A stretch of DNA of 64,000 bases, taken from positions 372,001-436,000 of the forward strand of contig NZ_BMYJ01000001.1 of the NCBI RefSeq assembly GCF_014652215.1, in the 5' to 3' direction. The translations under genes and the position numbers were made by a program. Shown in pieces: positions 32,656 through 42,100 of this stretch (position 1 is its first letter; every line of letters begins with the position of its first letter). The stretch comes from Neogemmobacter tilapiae. GTDB taxonomy: Bacteria; Pseudomonadota; Alphaproteobacteria; Rhodobacterales; Rhodobacteraceae. The notes below the pieces were generated by a model. It did not search any database, was not told the DNA's origin, and saw only the letters and a list, made by a program, of their open reading frames with translations.

Positions 32656-33186
32656 CTACCTTATGTTAGATCGCAGTTGACCTTCGAAATCACGTTTTCC
32701 GATGGGCACCCCCTGCGCACGAAGGATGTCGTAGGCGGTGACAGCGTGAAAATAGAAGTTGGGGAGCAGAAATGACAGAAGATATGTCTCGGCCACAAAG
32801 GCCGTCTTCTGCGGATCGGTATGGATTTGCATGTCAAGTTTCTTGCCTGACCAAGCATTCACCTCTTCCGGCGTGAGGTTTGTCAGCGCAGCCTCGGTTC
32901 CGGAAATTCGGGCTTGCAGCGCGCGGAATGGAACCGGTCCGACAAGGTCAGGCGGGTTGAAGACACTGCCCCTTATCGCATCAAGTCCCCAGACCGAATA
33001 ATTGTCTATGCATTCAATCTGGAAGAAAAACGGAGCCATGTCCGGGAAAAGTCTTGCGCTGACCAGTTCATCCGGATCAGTTCCAGTCTCGCGGCAATGC
33101 ACAGTGGCCTTATCAAGACACACACCAACTGAACGCACCGTTTGCAAAAATGTTGGAACGCCGAGATCGAAAAAGGAGACTGTCAT
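32656..33186 (-). CDS. DUF1993 family protein
   Basis: The start is ATG 33186; the frame extends upstream through a repeat-rich intergenic sequence without credible coding. The 176-residue product has the DUF1993 layout: VPTFLQTVRSVGVCLDKA near the start, LVSARLFPDMAPFFFQIECIDNYSVWGLDAIRG in the middle and YLLSFLLPNFYFHAVTAYDILRAQGVPIGKRDF at the end. The family is a small four-helix DinB-like fold of unknown function. It stands alone. A hairpin GTTGCGCC/GGCGCAAC (32625-32645) lies just past its stop, without a clear T-run. Confidence 0.85.
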   Translation of the reverse strand: MTVSFFDLGVPTFLQTVRSVGVCLDKATVHCRETGTDPDELVSARLFPDMAPFFFQIECIDNYSVWGLDAIRGSVFNPPDLVGPVPFRALQARISGTEAALTNLTPEEVNAWSGKKLDMQIHTDPQKTAFVAETYLLSFLLPNFYFHAVTAYDILRAQGVPIGKRDFEGQLRSNIR

Positions 33187-33221
33187 TGGTAAGGTCCATC
33201 CTTTTGCTCTGTCGATTTCGT

Positions 33222-33318
33222 GTCGATGAATTGTGATAGGAAAGGTGCGTGAAATCACGCACCCTACGCTTGCTTTCGTAGTCGATGAGTGGTGTGAGGG
33301 AAAATGCGTGAATTTGCT
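33222..33318. repeat. imperfect direct duplication containing a 20-bp palindrome
   Basis: GTCGATGA...GGAAAGGTGCGTGAA (from 33222) recurs as GTCGATGA...GGGAAAATGCGTGAA (from 33281), 59 bases apart, with roughly three of four bases identical and both copies preceded by TTTCGT. The first copy runs into the perfect palindrome GGTGCGTGAA/TTCACGCACC form at 33244-33263. The block lies upstream of the DUF1993 gene and may be a dispersed intergenic repeat or an operator. Confidence 0.55.
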
Positions 33319-33338
33319 CCCGATGAGGCTGGATGCAT

Positions 33339-33575
33339 TTAAGTACATCCACGACGTATCATCCCATCAACCACGCTCAAAAAATAGCGAGCGGCTTGTT
33401 CTTCGGTTGCGAAGGTTACTTCGTTTGATCTTTTGCCACGCTCAAAATGAAAAACCGCCCAATTGTATTTGTCATCGGTAATGCAGAATCTATCGTCCCG
33501 TTGTTCTCCGATTCCGAATTCATCGGGGTTAAGGTTTTTTGCCTCTAAGGTGGCTGCAAGTTCTTCAAGGTTCAT
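33339..33575 (-). CDS. hypothetical protein, 78 aa
   Basis: It overlaps the end of the kinase gene by 11 bases on the same strand, so it is probably the last gene of that operon. The product is soluble and acidic: MNLEELAATLEAKNLNPDEFGIG, then RFCITDDKYNWAVFHFERGKRSNEVTF and EEQAARYFLSVVDGMIRR. The WxVFxxERGxRxxxxxFxxExxAxxYFL pattern recalls small proteins found with polymorphic toxins, but the similarity is too weak to name. No toxin gene is adjacent. Confidence 0.65.
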   Translation of the reverse strand: MNLEELAATLEAKNLNPDEFGIGEQRDDRFCITDDKYNWAVFHFERGKRSNEVTFATEEQAARYFLSVVDGMIRRGCT

Positions 33576-34974
33576 TTGTCCCTCCCCCTACCCGCATCAC
33601 CGTCACACTGCACCCCGCCTCGGCCACCACCTTGGCCGACACCGACCCCAGATAGCGCCTTGCCCCGCCGGAGCCCCTTGCCCCCATCAGAATATGGCTG
33701 GCACGCACCTTTTCGGCGTGGTCGATCAGGGCATCCGCAGGGTCAGAGTGTTCCAGAACGGTGAAGGTCAGGCGTTCGTCGGGCAGGTTCAGCCCCTCGG
33801 CCCAGTGGCGCAGGCCGACCAGCCTTGTCACATGGATGTTGTTGCCTTCATCATCCGTCATCTGGTCGATCCCCAGACGGGCCGTCTTGATCACGTTCAC
33901 GCAGACCACCCGCGCATCGGGTTGGATCGTCAGCATCCGGCCCAAGGATTGGCGGAGTTGATCGGCCAAAGCCTCCATATCCGGGGAAAGATCGACGGCG
34001 ACCAGCAGGATGGGCACTTGCCCCTGCACCGAAAGGCGGGGCGGTGGGCCAAGGTCGGTCAGGCGGGCCATGCGGCGCTTTCTTTGCCAGACGGTCCACC
34101 AGCCATCTTGCCGCATTTTGCGGGCGCGGGCCGTCAGGGGGACTTGGGCGGGATGTTCCAGATCAAAGGCCATCTGGGCGGCGGTCTGATAGCGGCGGCG
34201 GGGATCGACGGACAGGGCGCGCAGGATGATTTCCTGCAACCATTCGGGCAGCTCGGGGCGCAGAGCGCGCGGCGGCACCGGATCGCGCCAAAGACGGCGG
34301 CGGACTTGGCGGAGCTTTTCGGGTTGACCAAAGGGCATCTGGCCCGTGGCCAGTTCATAGATCATCGCGCCCAAGGCGAACAGGTCGCTGCGCGGGTCGT
34401 CGCGGCGGCGCAGATATTGTTCGGGGGCGATATAGGGGTAAGTGCCCATGGGGATGGTGAATTCTTCGGCCAAAAGGTCAGGAAGCTGATCATGATGGGC
34501 CAGGCCAAAGTCGATGCAGACCATTTCGCCCGTGTCCCTTTGCAGGAAATTGGCGGGTTTGAGGTCAAGGTGGATGACAAGCTGGGCGTGCAGGGCGGCC
34601 ACCGCTTCAGTCATCAGGGCGGCCTTTTCAATAACGGTGGAAAGGGAACGGGGGCCGCGTTCAAAGCTGCGCAGAAGACTGCCGCCGGGGATGAATTCGG
34701 TGACGATATAGGGCATGACGCTGAAATCGCCCATGGCGATCAGGCGGGGGACATGGGGGCCGGAAAGGCGGGGCATGATCATCTGTTCCACCTCGAACCC
34801 CACAATCGTCGGCGCGTCGTCGCCATCAAGGATGGTGGGGACTTTCATGATCATAGGTGTGGGCTGGTCGGGGTGGGTCACATCCCAGATGGTGGCAAAG
34901 CCGCCCTTGTGGAGCATTTTCCCCAAGGTGAAACCGTCGATTTGCAAGCCTTCGTGTGGGCGGATCTGGGGCAT
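33565..34974 (-). CDS. serine/threonine protein kinase fused to a universal stress protein domain
   Basis: 469 residues in two modules. Residues 12-280 are a eukaryote-like kinase with Lys44 (MIMKVP), catalytic loop HLDLKPANFL (Asp137, Asn142; HLD replaces HRD), DFG at 155-157, and an APE-type segment (YIAPEQYL). HLD means it lacks the 'RD' Arg, suggesting no need of activation-loop phosphorylation. A short basic linker leads to a UspA domain (about 318-462) ending in the ATP-binding GARGSGGARRYLGSVSAKVV. The fusion links nucleotide sensing with phosphorylation. A metallophosphatase gene precedes it by one base, a plausible opposing or partner enzyme. No membrane helix. Confidence 0.93.
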   Translation of the reverse strand: MPQIRPHEGLQIDGFTLGKMLHKGGFATIWDVTHPDQPTPMIMKVPTILDGDDAPTIVGFEVEQMIMPRLSGPHVPRLIAMGDFSVMPYIVTEFIPGGSLLRSFERGPRSLSTVIEKAALMTEAVAALHAQLVIHLDLKPANFLQRDTGEMVCIDFGLAHHDQLPDLLAEEFTIPMGTYPYIAPEQYLRRRDDPRSDLFALGAMIYELATGQMPFGQPEKLRQVRRRLWRDPVPPRALRPELPEWLQEIILRALSVDPRRRYQTAAQMAFDLEHPAQVPLTARARKMRQDGWWTVWQRKRRMARLTDLGPPPRLSVQGQVPILLVAVDLSPDMEALADQLRQSLGRMLTIQPDARVVCVNVIKTARLGIDQMTDDEGNNIHVTRLVGLRHWAEGLNLPDERLTFTVLEHSDPADALIDHAEKVRASHILMGARGSGGARRYLGSVSAKVVAEAGCSVTVMRVGGGTNEP

Positions 34975-34975
34975 G

Positions 34976-35704
34976 TCAGTTCCCGTTCAGCAGGCGTTGG
35001 GCCAAGGCTTCGGGCAGGCCTGCGGCGCGGATTTTGTCCACGGTGGCTTGGACATCATAGGGGGTGCGGCGAAAGGTGATCTGGTGGGGTTCGAGCATGG
35101 CCCAAGCGGCATGGGGTGATCCGTCGCGGGGCTGGCCTGTTGAGCCAACCACGGCGAGCCAGCGGCGCGAGGGGAGAAGCGGCATGGGTTGGTTGAGGGT
35201 GAGGGGGCATTCGCGAACGATACCCTGATGGTCGATGGAATAGAGGGCGGGTTTGTGGACATGGCCGCAGAGGGTAAGGCGGGCGTCGGTGGCCTGAAAG
35301 GCCGGGGCGGCGCGGGTGTTGGTGGTGATATAGGTCCAGTCGGCGGGATTGCGGGGGCTGGCATGGGTGAAGAGGGTTTGATCGAGGTGCTGGGTCAGGG
35401 GCAGTTGGGCGAGATAGGCGGCCTGATCGGGGGTAAGCTGAGCGCGGGTCCATTGGATGGCCGTGGCAGCATGGGGGGACATGGGTTCTGACGGCTGGGC
35501 GATGGCGTGGTCGTGGTTGCCTTTGACGCAGATGGTGGGATTTAGGGCGCGGATGCGGTCGATGCAGGCGCCCGGCTCGGGGCCATAGCCGACGATATCG
35601 CCGAGGATGGCAAAGGCCTTGGCCCCCCTTGCGGTGGCATCGGCCAGAACGGCGGCCAAGGCGGGGCGGTTGGCGTGGATATCGGTCAGGACGGCGAGTT
35701 TCAT
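34976..35704 (-). CDS. metallophosphoesterase family protein
   Basis: The start ATG 35704 follows AGAGGAGAG; the frame extends 48 bases upstream without need. The 242-residue protein has all calcineurin-like metal motifs: LTDIHANRPAL, GDIVGYGPEP, GNHDHA and, later, CGHVHKP, in the YfcE/ApaH-like (DUF2442-free) arrangement of small cytosolic phosphodiesterases/phosphatases. It leads the operon with the kinase-UspA fusion (1-base gap) and the 78-aa protein. It could reverse phosphorylation or hydrolyse a nucleotide that the UspA domain senses; both are inference. Confidence 0.9.
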   Translation of the reverse strand: MKLAVLTDIHANRPALAAVLADATARGAKAFAILGDIVGYGPEPGACIDRIRALNPTICVKGNHDHAIAQPSEPMSPHAATAIQWTRAQLTPDQAAYLAQLPLTQHLDQTLFTHASPRNPADWTYITTNTRAAPAFQATDARLTLCGHVHKPALYSIDHQGIVRECPLTLNQPMPLLPSRRWLAVVGSTGQPRDGSPHAAWAMLEPHQITFRRTPYDVQATVDKIRAAGLPEALAQRLLNGN

Positions 35705-35811
35705 GGGCCTCTCCTCTGCATTCACGCTAGGGGCTGCACGGGATATGTGCAACCGGGCCGGTTGCGGGGTTTTCGGCGGGGGGATAGTGAGGGGGAAATG
35801 GAGTTTTGCCG

Positions 35812-36447
35812 ATGATCCGCCTTGATATCTTTTCTGATCCGATCTGCCCCTGGTGCTTTATCGGGAAGTCGAACCTGGACCGGGCGCTAGAGGCGGATGC
35901 GAGCCATCCGTTCACGGTGGAATGGCATCCGTTCCAGTTGAACCCGGATATGCGGGCGGAAGGGGTGAACCGGCTGGAATATCTGGCGGCGCGTTTCGGG
36001 GGGATGGAGCGGGCCGAGGCCATGTCGCGGCAGGTGGAGGAAACGGCGGCGGGTTACGGGGTGGTGATCGATTTTTCCAAGGTGGAGCGGGTGCCGAACA
36101 CGCTGGATGCGCATCGGCTGATCCATTGGGCGGGGCTGGAGGGGGCGCAGACGCCGATGGTGAATGCGGTGCTGCGGGCCTATTGGCGGGAAAGCCGGGA
36201 TATTGGCGATCAGGGCGTGCTGGCGGATCTGGCGGGGGAAGTGGGCTTGGACCGTGCGGCCATGGCGCGGCTTTTGGCAAGCGAGGCGGACCGGGATACG
36301 ATCACGGCGCGGGATAGCCATGCGCGGGAACGGGGGATCAGCGCAGTGCCGACCTTTGTGATTGCGGATCAGTATGTGGTGTCGGGGGCGCAGCCGCCCG
36401 AAATGTGGCGGAATGTGATGGCGGAACTGAAGGCGCAGTTGCCGTGA
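35812..36447 (+). CDS. DsbA family (FrnE-like) thiol oxidoreductase
   Basis: Start ATG 35812. The 211-residue protein carries the thioredoxin-fold CPWC active site near the N-terminus (FSDPICPWCFIGK) and the DsbA/2-hydroxychromene isomerase-like C-terminus (ERGISAVPTFVIADQYVVSGAQPPEMWRNVM) with cis-Pro in SAVPTF. No signal peptide, so it acts in the cytoplasm, like FrnE proteins. It overlaps the following gene by GTGA and starts a three-gene coupled unit. Substrate unknown. Confidence 0.93.
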   Translation: MIRLDIFSDPICPWCFIGKSNLDRALEADASHPFTVEWHPFQLNPDMRAEGVNRLEYLAARFGGMERAEAMSRQVEETAAGYGVVIDFSKVERVPNTLDAHRLIHWAGLEGAQTPMVNAVLRAYWRESRDIGDQGVLADLAGEVGLDRAAMARLLASEADRDTITARDSHARERGISAVPTFVIADQYVVSGAQPPEMWRNVMAELKAQLP

Positions 36448-36908
36448 TTTTGGCGCATCTGCCTGCGGGATATCTGACCGGCCGCGCGATGGGCGCGCGG
36501 CGGGGTTTGGTGTTGTGGGCGGCGCTGCTGGGTGGGGTGTTCCCGGATTTTGACATGTTCTGGTTCCATCTGGTGGATCAGGGGAGCGTGCATCACCATC
36601 GCTACCCGGTGCATATTCCGGGCTTTTGGGCCTTGGTGGCGCTGATCGCCCTGCCCCTGATCCGGCTGATGCGGCCGGCATTGTTCGCCCCGGCCTGCGC
36701 CTTTCTGGCGGCCATTGCGGTGCATCTGGTGCTGGATTCTGTGGGGGGCGGGATTCTGTGGCTTTGGCCCTTCAATGACCAGCTCTACAGCCTGATCAAG
36801 GTGCCCGCGACGCAGTCGCATTGGGTGCTTTCCTTTATCTTTCATTGGAGCTTTCTGGCTGAAATCGCCATCGTCGGATCGGCGGTTTGGGTCTGGTTGA
36901 AAACATGA
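36444..36908 (+). CDS. inner-membrane metal-dependent hydrolase-like protein (DUF457/YdjM type)
   Basis: A GTG start at 36444 overlaps the preceding stop. The 154-residue protein has four hydrophobic segments (LVLWAALLGGVFPDFDMFWFHL, FWALVALIALPLIRL, LFAPACAFLAAIAVHLVLDSVGGGIL, VLSFIFHWSFLAEIAIVGSAVWV) with conserved polar residues in them: FPDFD, HHHRYP and HLVLD, the typical YdjM/DUF457 metal-site pattern. It is thought to be a membrane hydrolase, but substrate is unknown. It overlaps the MFS gene by ATGA. Confidence 0.8.
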   Translation: MILAHLPAGYLTGRAMGARRGLVLWAALLGGVFPDFDMFWFHLVDQGSVHHHRYPVHIPGFWALVALIALPLIRLMRPALFAPACAFLAAIAVHLVLDSVGGGILWLWPFNDQLYSLIKVPATQSHWVLSFIFHWSFLAEIAIVGSAVWVWLKT

Positions 36909-38101
36909 CGCAAAAACGCCTGTCCTACCCCGAGTTCGTGGCGCTGATCGCCTCGCTTTTTGCCATTCTGGCGTTTTCCATCGACTCGATGCTGCCCGCC
37001 CTGCCCCAGATCGCGGCAGAGCTTTCGCCCGATGCGCCGAATGCGGCGCAGTTGATCATCACGTCCTTTGTCTTTGGCATGGGGTTCGGCACGCTGTTGA
37101 CCGGCCCCCTCTCGGATGCCTTTGGCCGCCGTCCGGTGATCTTTGCGGGGGTGGCGCTTTATGCGGTCGCGGCTTTGGCCGCTTGGGCCGCGCCGACGCT
37201 GGAAACCGTGCTGGCGGCGCGGTTCGTGCAAGGCTTGGGGGCCGCCGCCCCGCGCGTGGTGTCGCTGGCGATCACCCGTGATCTGTATCAGGGCCGCCAG
37301 ATGGCGCGGATCATGAGCTTTGTGATGATGGTCTTTACGATCGTCCCCGCGCTGGCCCCCTTCATCGGCCAATACATCATTGCCGCCGCGGGCTGGCGTG
37401 CCGTGTTTCTGGCCTTTCTGGTCTTTGCCAGTTTCGCGATGCTGTGGTTCGGCCTGCGCCAACCGGAAACCCTGCCAGAAAAACGCCCCCTGACCCTTGG
37501 GCGGCTTGGCGCGGGGATCAAAGAGGTGCTGTCGCACCGCGTGATCCGCCTGTCGATCTTGGCACAAGCCTTTATTCAGGCTTGCCTTTTCGGCACGCTT
37601 TCCTCGACCCAGCCCATTCTGGACGTGATTTATCACCGGGCCGACGAATTCCCCTTTTGGTTCGCCGTCATCGCCATCTGTGCCAGTTCCGGCAGCTTTG
37701 TGAATGCCGCCTTGGTGGTGAAACTGGGGATGCGGCGGATGGTGGTTTCGGTGTTGATCGGGCAGGTCGTCGCCTCGAGTCTCATGCTGGCGCTGACAAT
37801 CAGCGGGGCCATTCCGCAGGATGTGGCCTTTGCGCTGCATCTGATCTGGACGATCAGCGTTTTCTTTATGATTGGCTTGACCATGGGCAATCTGAACGCC
37901 TTGGCGATGGAGCCTGTGGGTCATATCGCCGGGATGGCAGCCTCGGTCATGGGGGCGCTTTCGACCGTCGCCGCTGTGCCGGTGGCGGCAGTGATCGGGC
38001 TGATGTTCGATGGCACCGCCCTGCCCCTGATCGCCAGCGTCGCGGCACTGGCCTTGGCCGCTCTGGTGACGGTCAAGGCGATGGGGGTGCCTAAAGGATA
38101 A
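36905..38101 (+). CDS. Bcr/CflA-type MFS drug exporter (copy 1)
   Basis: A 398-residue twelve-helix exporter. N-terminal FSIDSMLPALPQIAAEL and GMGFGTLLTGPLSDAFGRRPVIFAG (MFS motif A) and later RVVSLAITRDLYQGRQMARIMSFVMMVFTIVPALAPFIGQYI (motif C-like) fit the Bcr/CflA group, which exports bicyclomycin, sulfonamides and other small molecules. It is the last gene of the DsbA-like/hydrolase/MFS unit. Its stop overlaps the stop of the convergent RTX gene by 11 bases. A second exporter of the group is at 60870. Confidence 0.93.
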   Translation: MTQKRLSYPEFVALIASLFAILAFSIDSMLPALPQIAAELSPDAPNAAQLIITSFVFGMGFGTLLTGPLSDAFGRRPVIFAGVALYAVAALAAWAAPTLETVLAARFVQGLGAAAPRVVSLAITRDLYQGRQMARIMSFVMMVFTIVPALAPFIGQYIIAAAGWRAVFLAFLVFASFAMLWFGLRQPETLPEKRPLTLGRLGAGIKEVLSHRVIRLSILAQAFIQACLFGTLSSTQPILDVIYHRADEFPFWFAVIAICASSGSFVNAALVVKLGMRRMVVSVLIGQVVASSLMLALTISGAIPQDVAFALHLIWTISVFFMIGLTMGNLNALAMEPVGHIAGMAASVMGALSTVAAVPVAAVIGLMFDGTALPLIASVAALALAALVTVKAMGVPKG

Positions 38102-39080
38102 AGTCGCTGGCGGTCAGGTTCGTGACCCAAGTCACCCAAAAATTCATCTCGGAAGCGCCGTCGCCGTCAATGTCCACATGAACCAATGTGGAACCACCCG
38201 AGATTTCGAGCCTGACCTCGCCCCTCGCCGATGAAAAACCATCGGTTCCGCGAAAAAGGAAAGCATCGTTCTTTTTGGTCGCGGGATTGGCATCAATGCG
38301 GCTGAGGTCGATCTTGGATTGCCCGAGGCCAAAATACTCCAACGTGTCGCTGGCACCGAGCACATTGCTGACGGCGCTGTCCTTGATGGACAAAAACCGC
38401 ACGACGTCCCCTTGCGGCCCTTCCAAAACGAAGGTGTCGATCCCGCGTCCGCCGACCATGGTATCGGCGCCGTTCCAGCCTTTCAGCGTGTCATTTCCTG
38501 CCCGGCCCAGCAAAAGATCGCTGCCATTGTCGCCGTCAATGTAGTTGTCTTTGGCGTCGCCATAAATCTTGTCGTCCAGTGCCGTGCCCGAAACCTGTTC
38601 AAAGTTGCGGATCACATCCTTGCCCCAAAAGCCCAGATCCTGACGGGTGGTTTTTGCCATATCAAAAACAACACCCGTGGGCGCCGTGTCATAGCCCGAA
38701 ACCATGTCGCGGTAGATCAGCCCAAAGGACAACCAATCACGGCCATCTCCCCCGTCGAGCGTGTCATTCCCGACACCGGCGCGGACGGAATCTTCACCAT
38801 CACCGAGCAGGGCCAGATCGTTGCCCGATTGATCAAAATATTGATCCAGTCCTGCGCTGCCCAGCACGGTGTCATTGTCGGCCCCGGCAAAAACCACCGC
38901 GTCGCTGTCGTCGCTCATATCGCGCAGGTCGATCAGGTCGTTGTTGCGATAGGTGTAAATCAGATAGCTGGAATCCGTTGTGCTGTAGGCGACATAAACG
39001 GTGTCCGCCTCATATCCGGCCAGAAAGGCCGGGGTGTTAAGATTGCCGGAATCGCCGGGGAAAAGGACTTTCAGAACCAT
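38091..39080 (-). CDS. RTX-type calcium-binding protein, 329 aa
   Basis: The start ATG 39080 is chosen because the long open frame upstream is the antisense of mfd. There is no N-terminal signal. Several RTX nonapeptide-like units (GxGxDxUx) are visible: AGADNDTVLGSAGLDQYF, GDGEDSVRAGVGNDTLDGGDGRDWLSF, and GDNGSDLLLGRAGNDTLKGWNGADTMVGGRGIDTFVL. The C-terminal 90 residues (GQSKIDLSRIDANPATKKNDAFLFRG...VHVDIDGDGASEMNFWV) match the RTX secretion-type C-terminus of type I secreted proteins. It probably leaves the cell by a type I exporter not in this window. Function other than calcium-stabilised structure is unknown. Confidence 0.85.
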   Translation of the reverse strand: MVLKVLFPGDSGNLNTPAFLAGYEADTVYVAYSTTDSSYLIYTYRNNDLIDLRDMSDDSDAVVFAGADNDTVLGSAGLDQYFDQSGNDLALLGDGEDSVRAGVGNDTLDGGDGRDWLSFGLIYRDMVSGYDTAPTGVVFDMAKTTRQDLGFWGKDVIRNFEQVSGTALDDKIYGDAKDNYIDGDNGSDLLLGRAGNDTLKGWNGADTMVGGRGIDTFVLEGPQGDVVRFLSIKDSAVSNVLGASDTLEYFGLGQSKIDLSRIDANPATKKNDAFLFRGTDGFSSARGEVRLEISGGSTLVHVDIDGDGASEMNFWVTWVTNLTASDFIL

Positions 39081-39138
39081 GCTTGCACCGATTTGATAAA
39101 GGGGGGCGCAACGGGCCGGAAACTCTTTACACGCAGGA

Positions 39139-42100
39139 TCAGGCTTTGGGCCTGACAACTTTTTCTGCCAAGTCGCGGGCAATCTGGAAAGCCCCTTTGA
39201 TACGGTCGCTTTCCGTCTTCCAATCCCGCGCCATAACGATCTTGTTGCCTGTGACCTTGGCCGCACCCTGTTCGGCGCGGATGAAATCGACAAGGCCCGC
39301 CGGGTTGTCGAATTTGTCATTGTGGAATTGGACGGTGGCCCCCTTTGGCCCGGCATCGAGTTTGGAAATTCCAGCGCGTTTGCACATGGCCTTGATGCGG
39401 ACGACAAGCATCAGGGTGTTCACCTCACGCGGCAGCGGGCCGAAACGGTCGATCAGTTCGGCGGCGAAACCTTCGAGTTCGACCTTGGTCGTCAGGCCCG
39501 AGAGGCGGCGGTAAAGGCCAAGGCGGACGTCGAGATCGGGGATATAGCTGTCGGGAATGGTGACGGGAACGCCAAGATTGAGCTGCGGGGCCCAGGCGTC
39601 CGAGATGGGGGAAAGACCGTCAATCTCGCCCGTTTTGATCTTGGCAATCGTCTCTTCCAGCATCTGCTGGTAAAGTTCATAGCCCACTTCCTTGATATGC
39701 CCCGACTGTTCCTCACCCAGCAAATTCCCAGCACCACGCAGGTCAAGGTCATGGCTGGCGAGGTTGAAACCTGCACCAAGGTTGTCCAGCGAACCCAGCA
39801 ATCGCAGGCGCTTCGTCGCCTGCGGCGTCAGTTTCATGCGGGGTTTGGTGGTCAGATAGCAATAGGCGCGGGTCTTGGCGCGGCCGACGCGGCCACGGAT
39901 CTGGTAAAGCTGCGACAGGCCGAACATATCGGCGCGGTGGATGATCATGGTGTTGGCGGTGGGGATGTCGAGACCGCTTTCGACGATGGTTGTGGCGACC
40001 AGCACGTCATATTTGCCGTCATAGAATTCGTTCATCCGGTCATCCAGATCGCCCGCCGCCATCTGGCCGTGGGCGATGACATAGCGGACCTCTGGCACGT
40101 GGGTTTGCAGGAAATCCTCGATATCCGGCAGGTCGCTGATACGCGGCACGACATAAAAGGACTGCCCGCCGCGGAAGCGTTCGCGCAAAAGCGCCTCGCG
40201 GATCGTCACGGTGTCGAATTCGGACACATAGGTGCGGATCGCCAGACGGTCCACCGGGGGGGTGGCGATGATCGAGAGGTCACGGACGCCGGTGAGCGAG
40301 AGTTGCAGGGTGCGGGGGATGGGGGTGGCGGTCAGGGTCAGGACGTGGACCTCCGACCGCATTTCTTTCAGGCGCTCTTTGTGGCCGACGCCGAAATGTT
40401 GTTCTTCGTCAATGACAAGCAGGCCAAGGTTCTTGAAGCTGACGCCCTTGGCGAGCAGCGCATGGGTGCCGACGCAGATATCGACGGAACCATCGGTGAT
40501 CCCGGCGCGGGTGAGGTTGGCGTCCTTGGCTGACACAAAGCGAGACAGGGGGCGGACGTTGATGGGAAAGCCGCGGAAGCGTTCGGCAAAGCTGCGGTAG
40601 TGTTGGCGGGCCAGAAGCGTGGTGGGGCAGATGACGGCCACCTGCATCCCCGCCAGAGCCGCGATAAAGGCGGCGCGCATGGCGACCTCGGTCTTGCCAA
40701 AACCCACGTCGCCCACGACCAGACGGTCCATCGGGCTGCCTTTTTCCAGATCGGCCACGACATCTTCGATGGCGGCCAGTTGGTCATCGGTTTCAGTATA
40801 GGGAAAGCGGGCGCAGAAGGCCTCCCACATGGAATGCGGCGCTTCCAGAATGGGGGCATGGCGCAGGGCACGTTCGGCGGCGATGCGCATCAGGCGGTCG
40901 GCGATTTCCTTGATGCGTTCTTTCAGCTTGGCCTTTTTCGCCTGCCAAGCGCCGCCGCCCAGACGATCCAGAAGGCCTTCTTCATGGCCATAGCGGGACA
41001 GCAGTTCGATGTTTTCCACGGGCAGGTAAAGTTTCGCGCCTTCGGCATATTCCAGCGCGACGCAGTCATGCGGGATTTTCAGGGCGACGATGGTTTCAAG
41101 GCCAAGGTAGCGGCCAACGCCATGTTCGACATGGACAACCAGATCGCCGGGGGTAAGGGTATCGACCTCACGCAGGAAGTTTTCCGCCTTGCGCTTGCGG
41201 CGGGGTTTGGCGACCAGACGGTCGCCTAAGACATCCTGTTCGGAAATGACGGCCAGACCGGGGGCGGTAAAACCGGCCTCCAGCGGCCAGACGATCAGCG
41301 ACAGTTTCGCCTTAGGCGTCTGACGCAGGTCGGTGATATTTTCAGCCTCGGTCAGGCCCTGATCGGCAAGCAGGCCGCGCAGGCGTTCACGGGCGCCGTC
41401 AGACCATGAGGCGATGACGACCTGATGATCTTTGCGCAGGGCGCGAATGTGATCAACCAAAGCCCCGAAAAGGCTGACGTTTTCCAACTGGCGTTCGGGG
41501 GCGAAGTTCCGGCCGATACGGCCCGAGGCGTCCAGCACGCCCGGACCGGGGGCTTGGGCCAGGGGCGAGAGTTGCACGACGCGGTGGTTGTCGACAGCCA
41601 GTGTCCAAGCCTTGTCGTCCAGATACAAAAGCTCGGGCGCGCAGGGTTTATAGACGGTGTCGATGCGGCCCTTCGCCGTCATCGCCTCGCGTCGTGAATC
41701 ATATTGGTCTTCGATGCCCTCCCACCGCGACAGGCGGGCGGGGGTGATCTGGTCGTCCAGCATGACGGAAGCGTCGGGCAGATAGTCAAAGATCGTCTCA
41801 AGCCGGTCATGAAAGAACGGCAGCCAATGTTCCATCCCCTGATGCTTGCGCCCCGCACTGACCGCCTCATACAGCGGATCGTCGGTGCCCGCCGCGCCAA
41901 ATTCGATGCGATAGGTCTGGCGGAAACGGGTGATGGCGGCTTCGTCCAGCACCACTTCGCTGACGGGGGAAAGGTCAACTGTCGAAAGCTTTTCCACCGT
42001 CCGCTGGGTTTCCGGATCAAAGCGCCGCGCGCCATCCAGCACATCGCCAAAGAAATCCAGCCGGATCGGCCCTGCCTGCCCCGGTGGGTAAATATCGATG

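Noticed and set aside
33463-35079. 538-aa plus-strand frame opposite the kinase-UspA gene
   Set aside because: Antisense shadow; the kinase frame has every catalytic residue.
36842-37924. 360-aa minus-strand frame opposite the MFS gene
   Set aside because: Antisense shadow of a helix-rich exporter; Arg/His/Gln composition.
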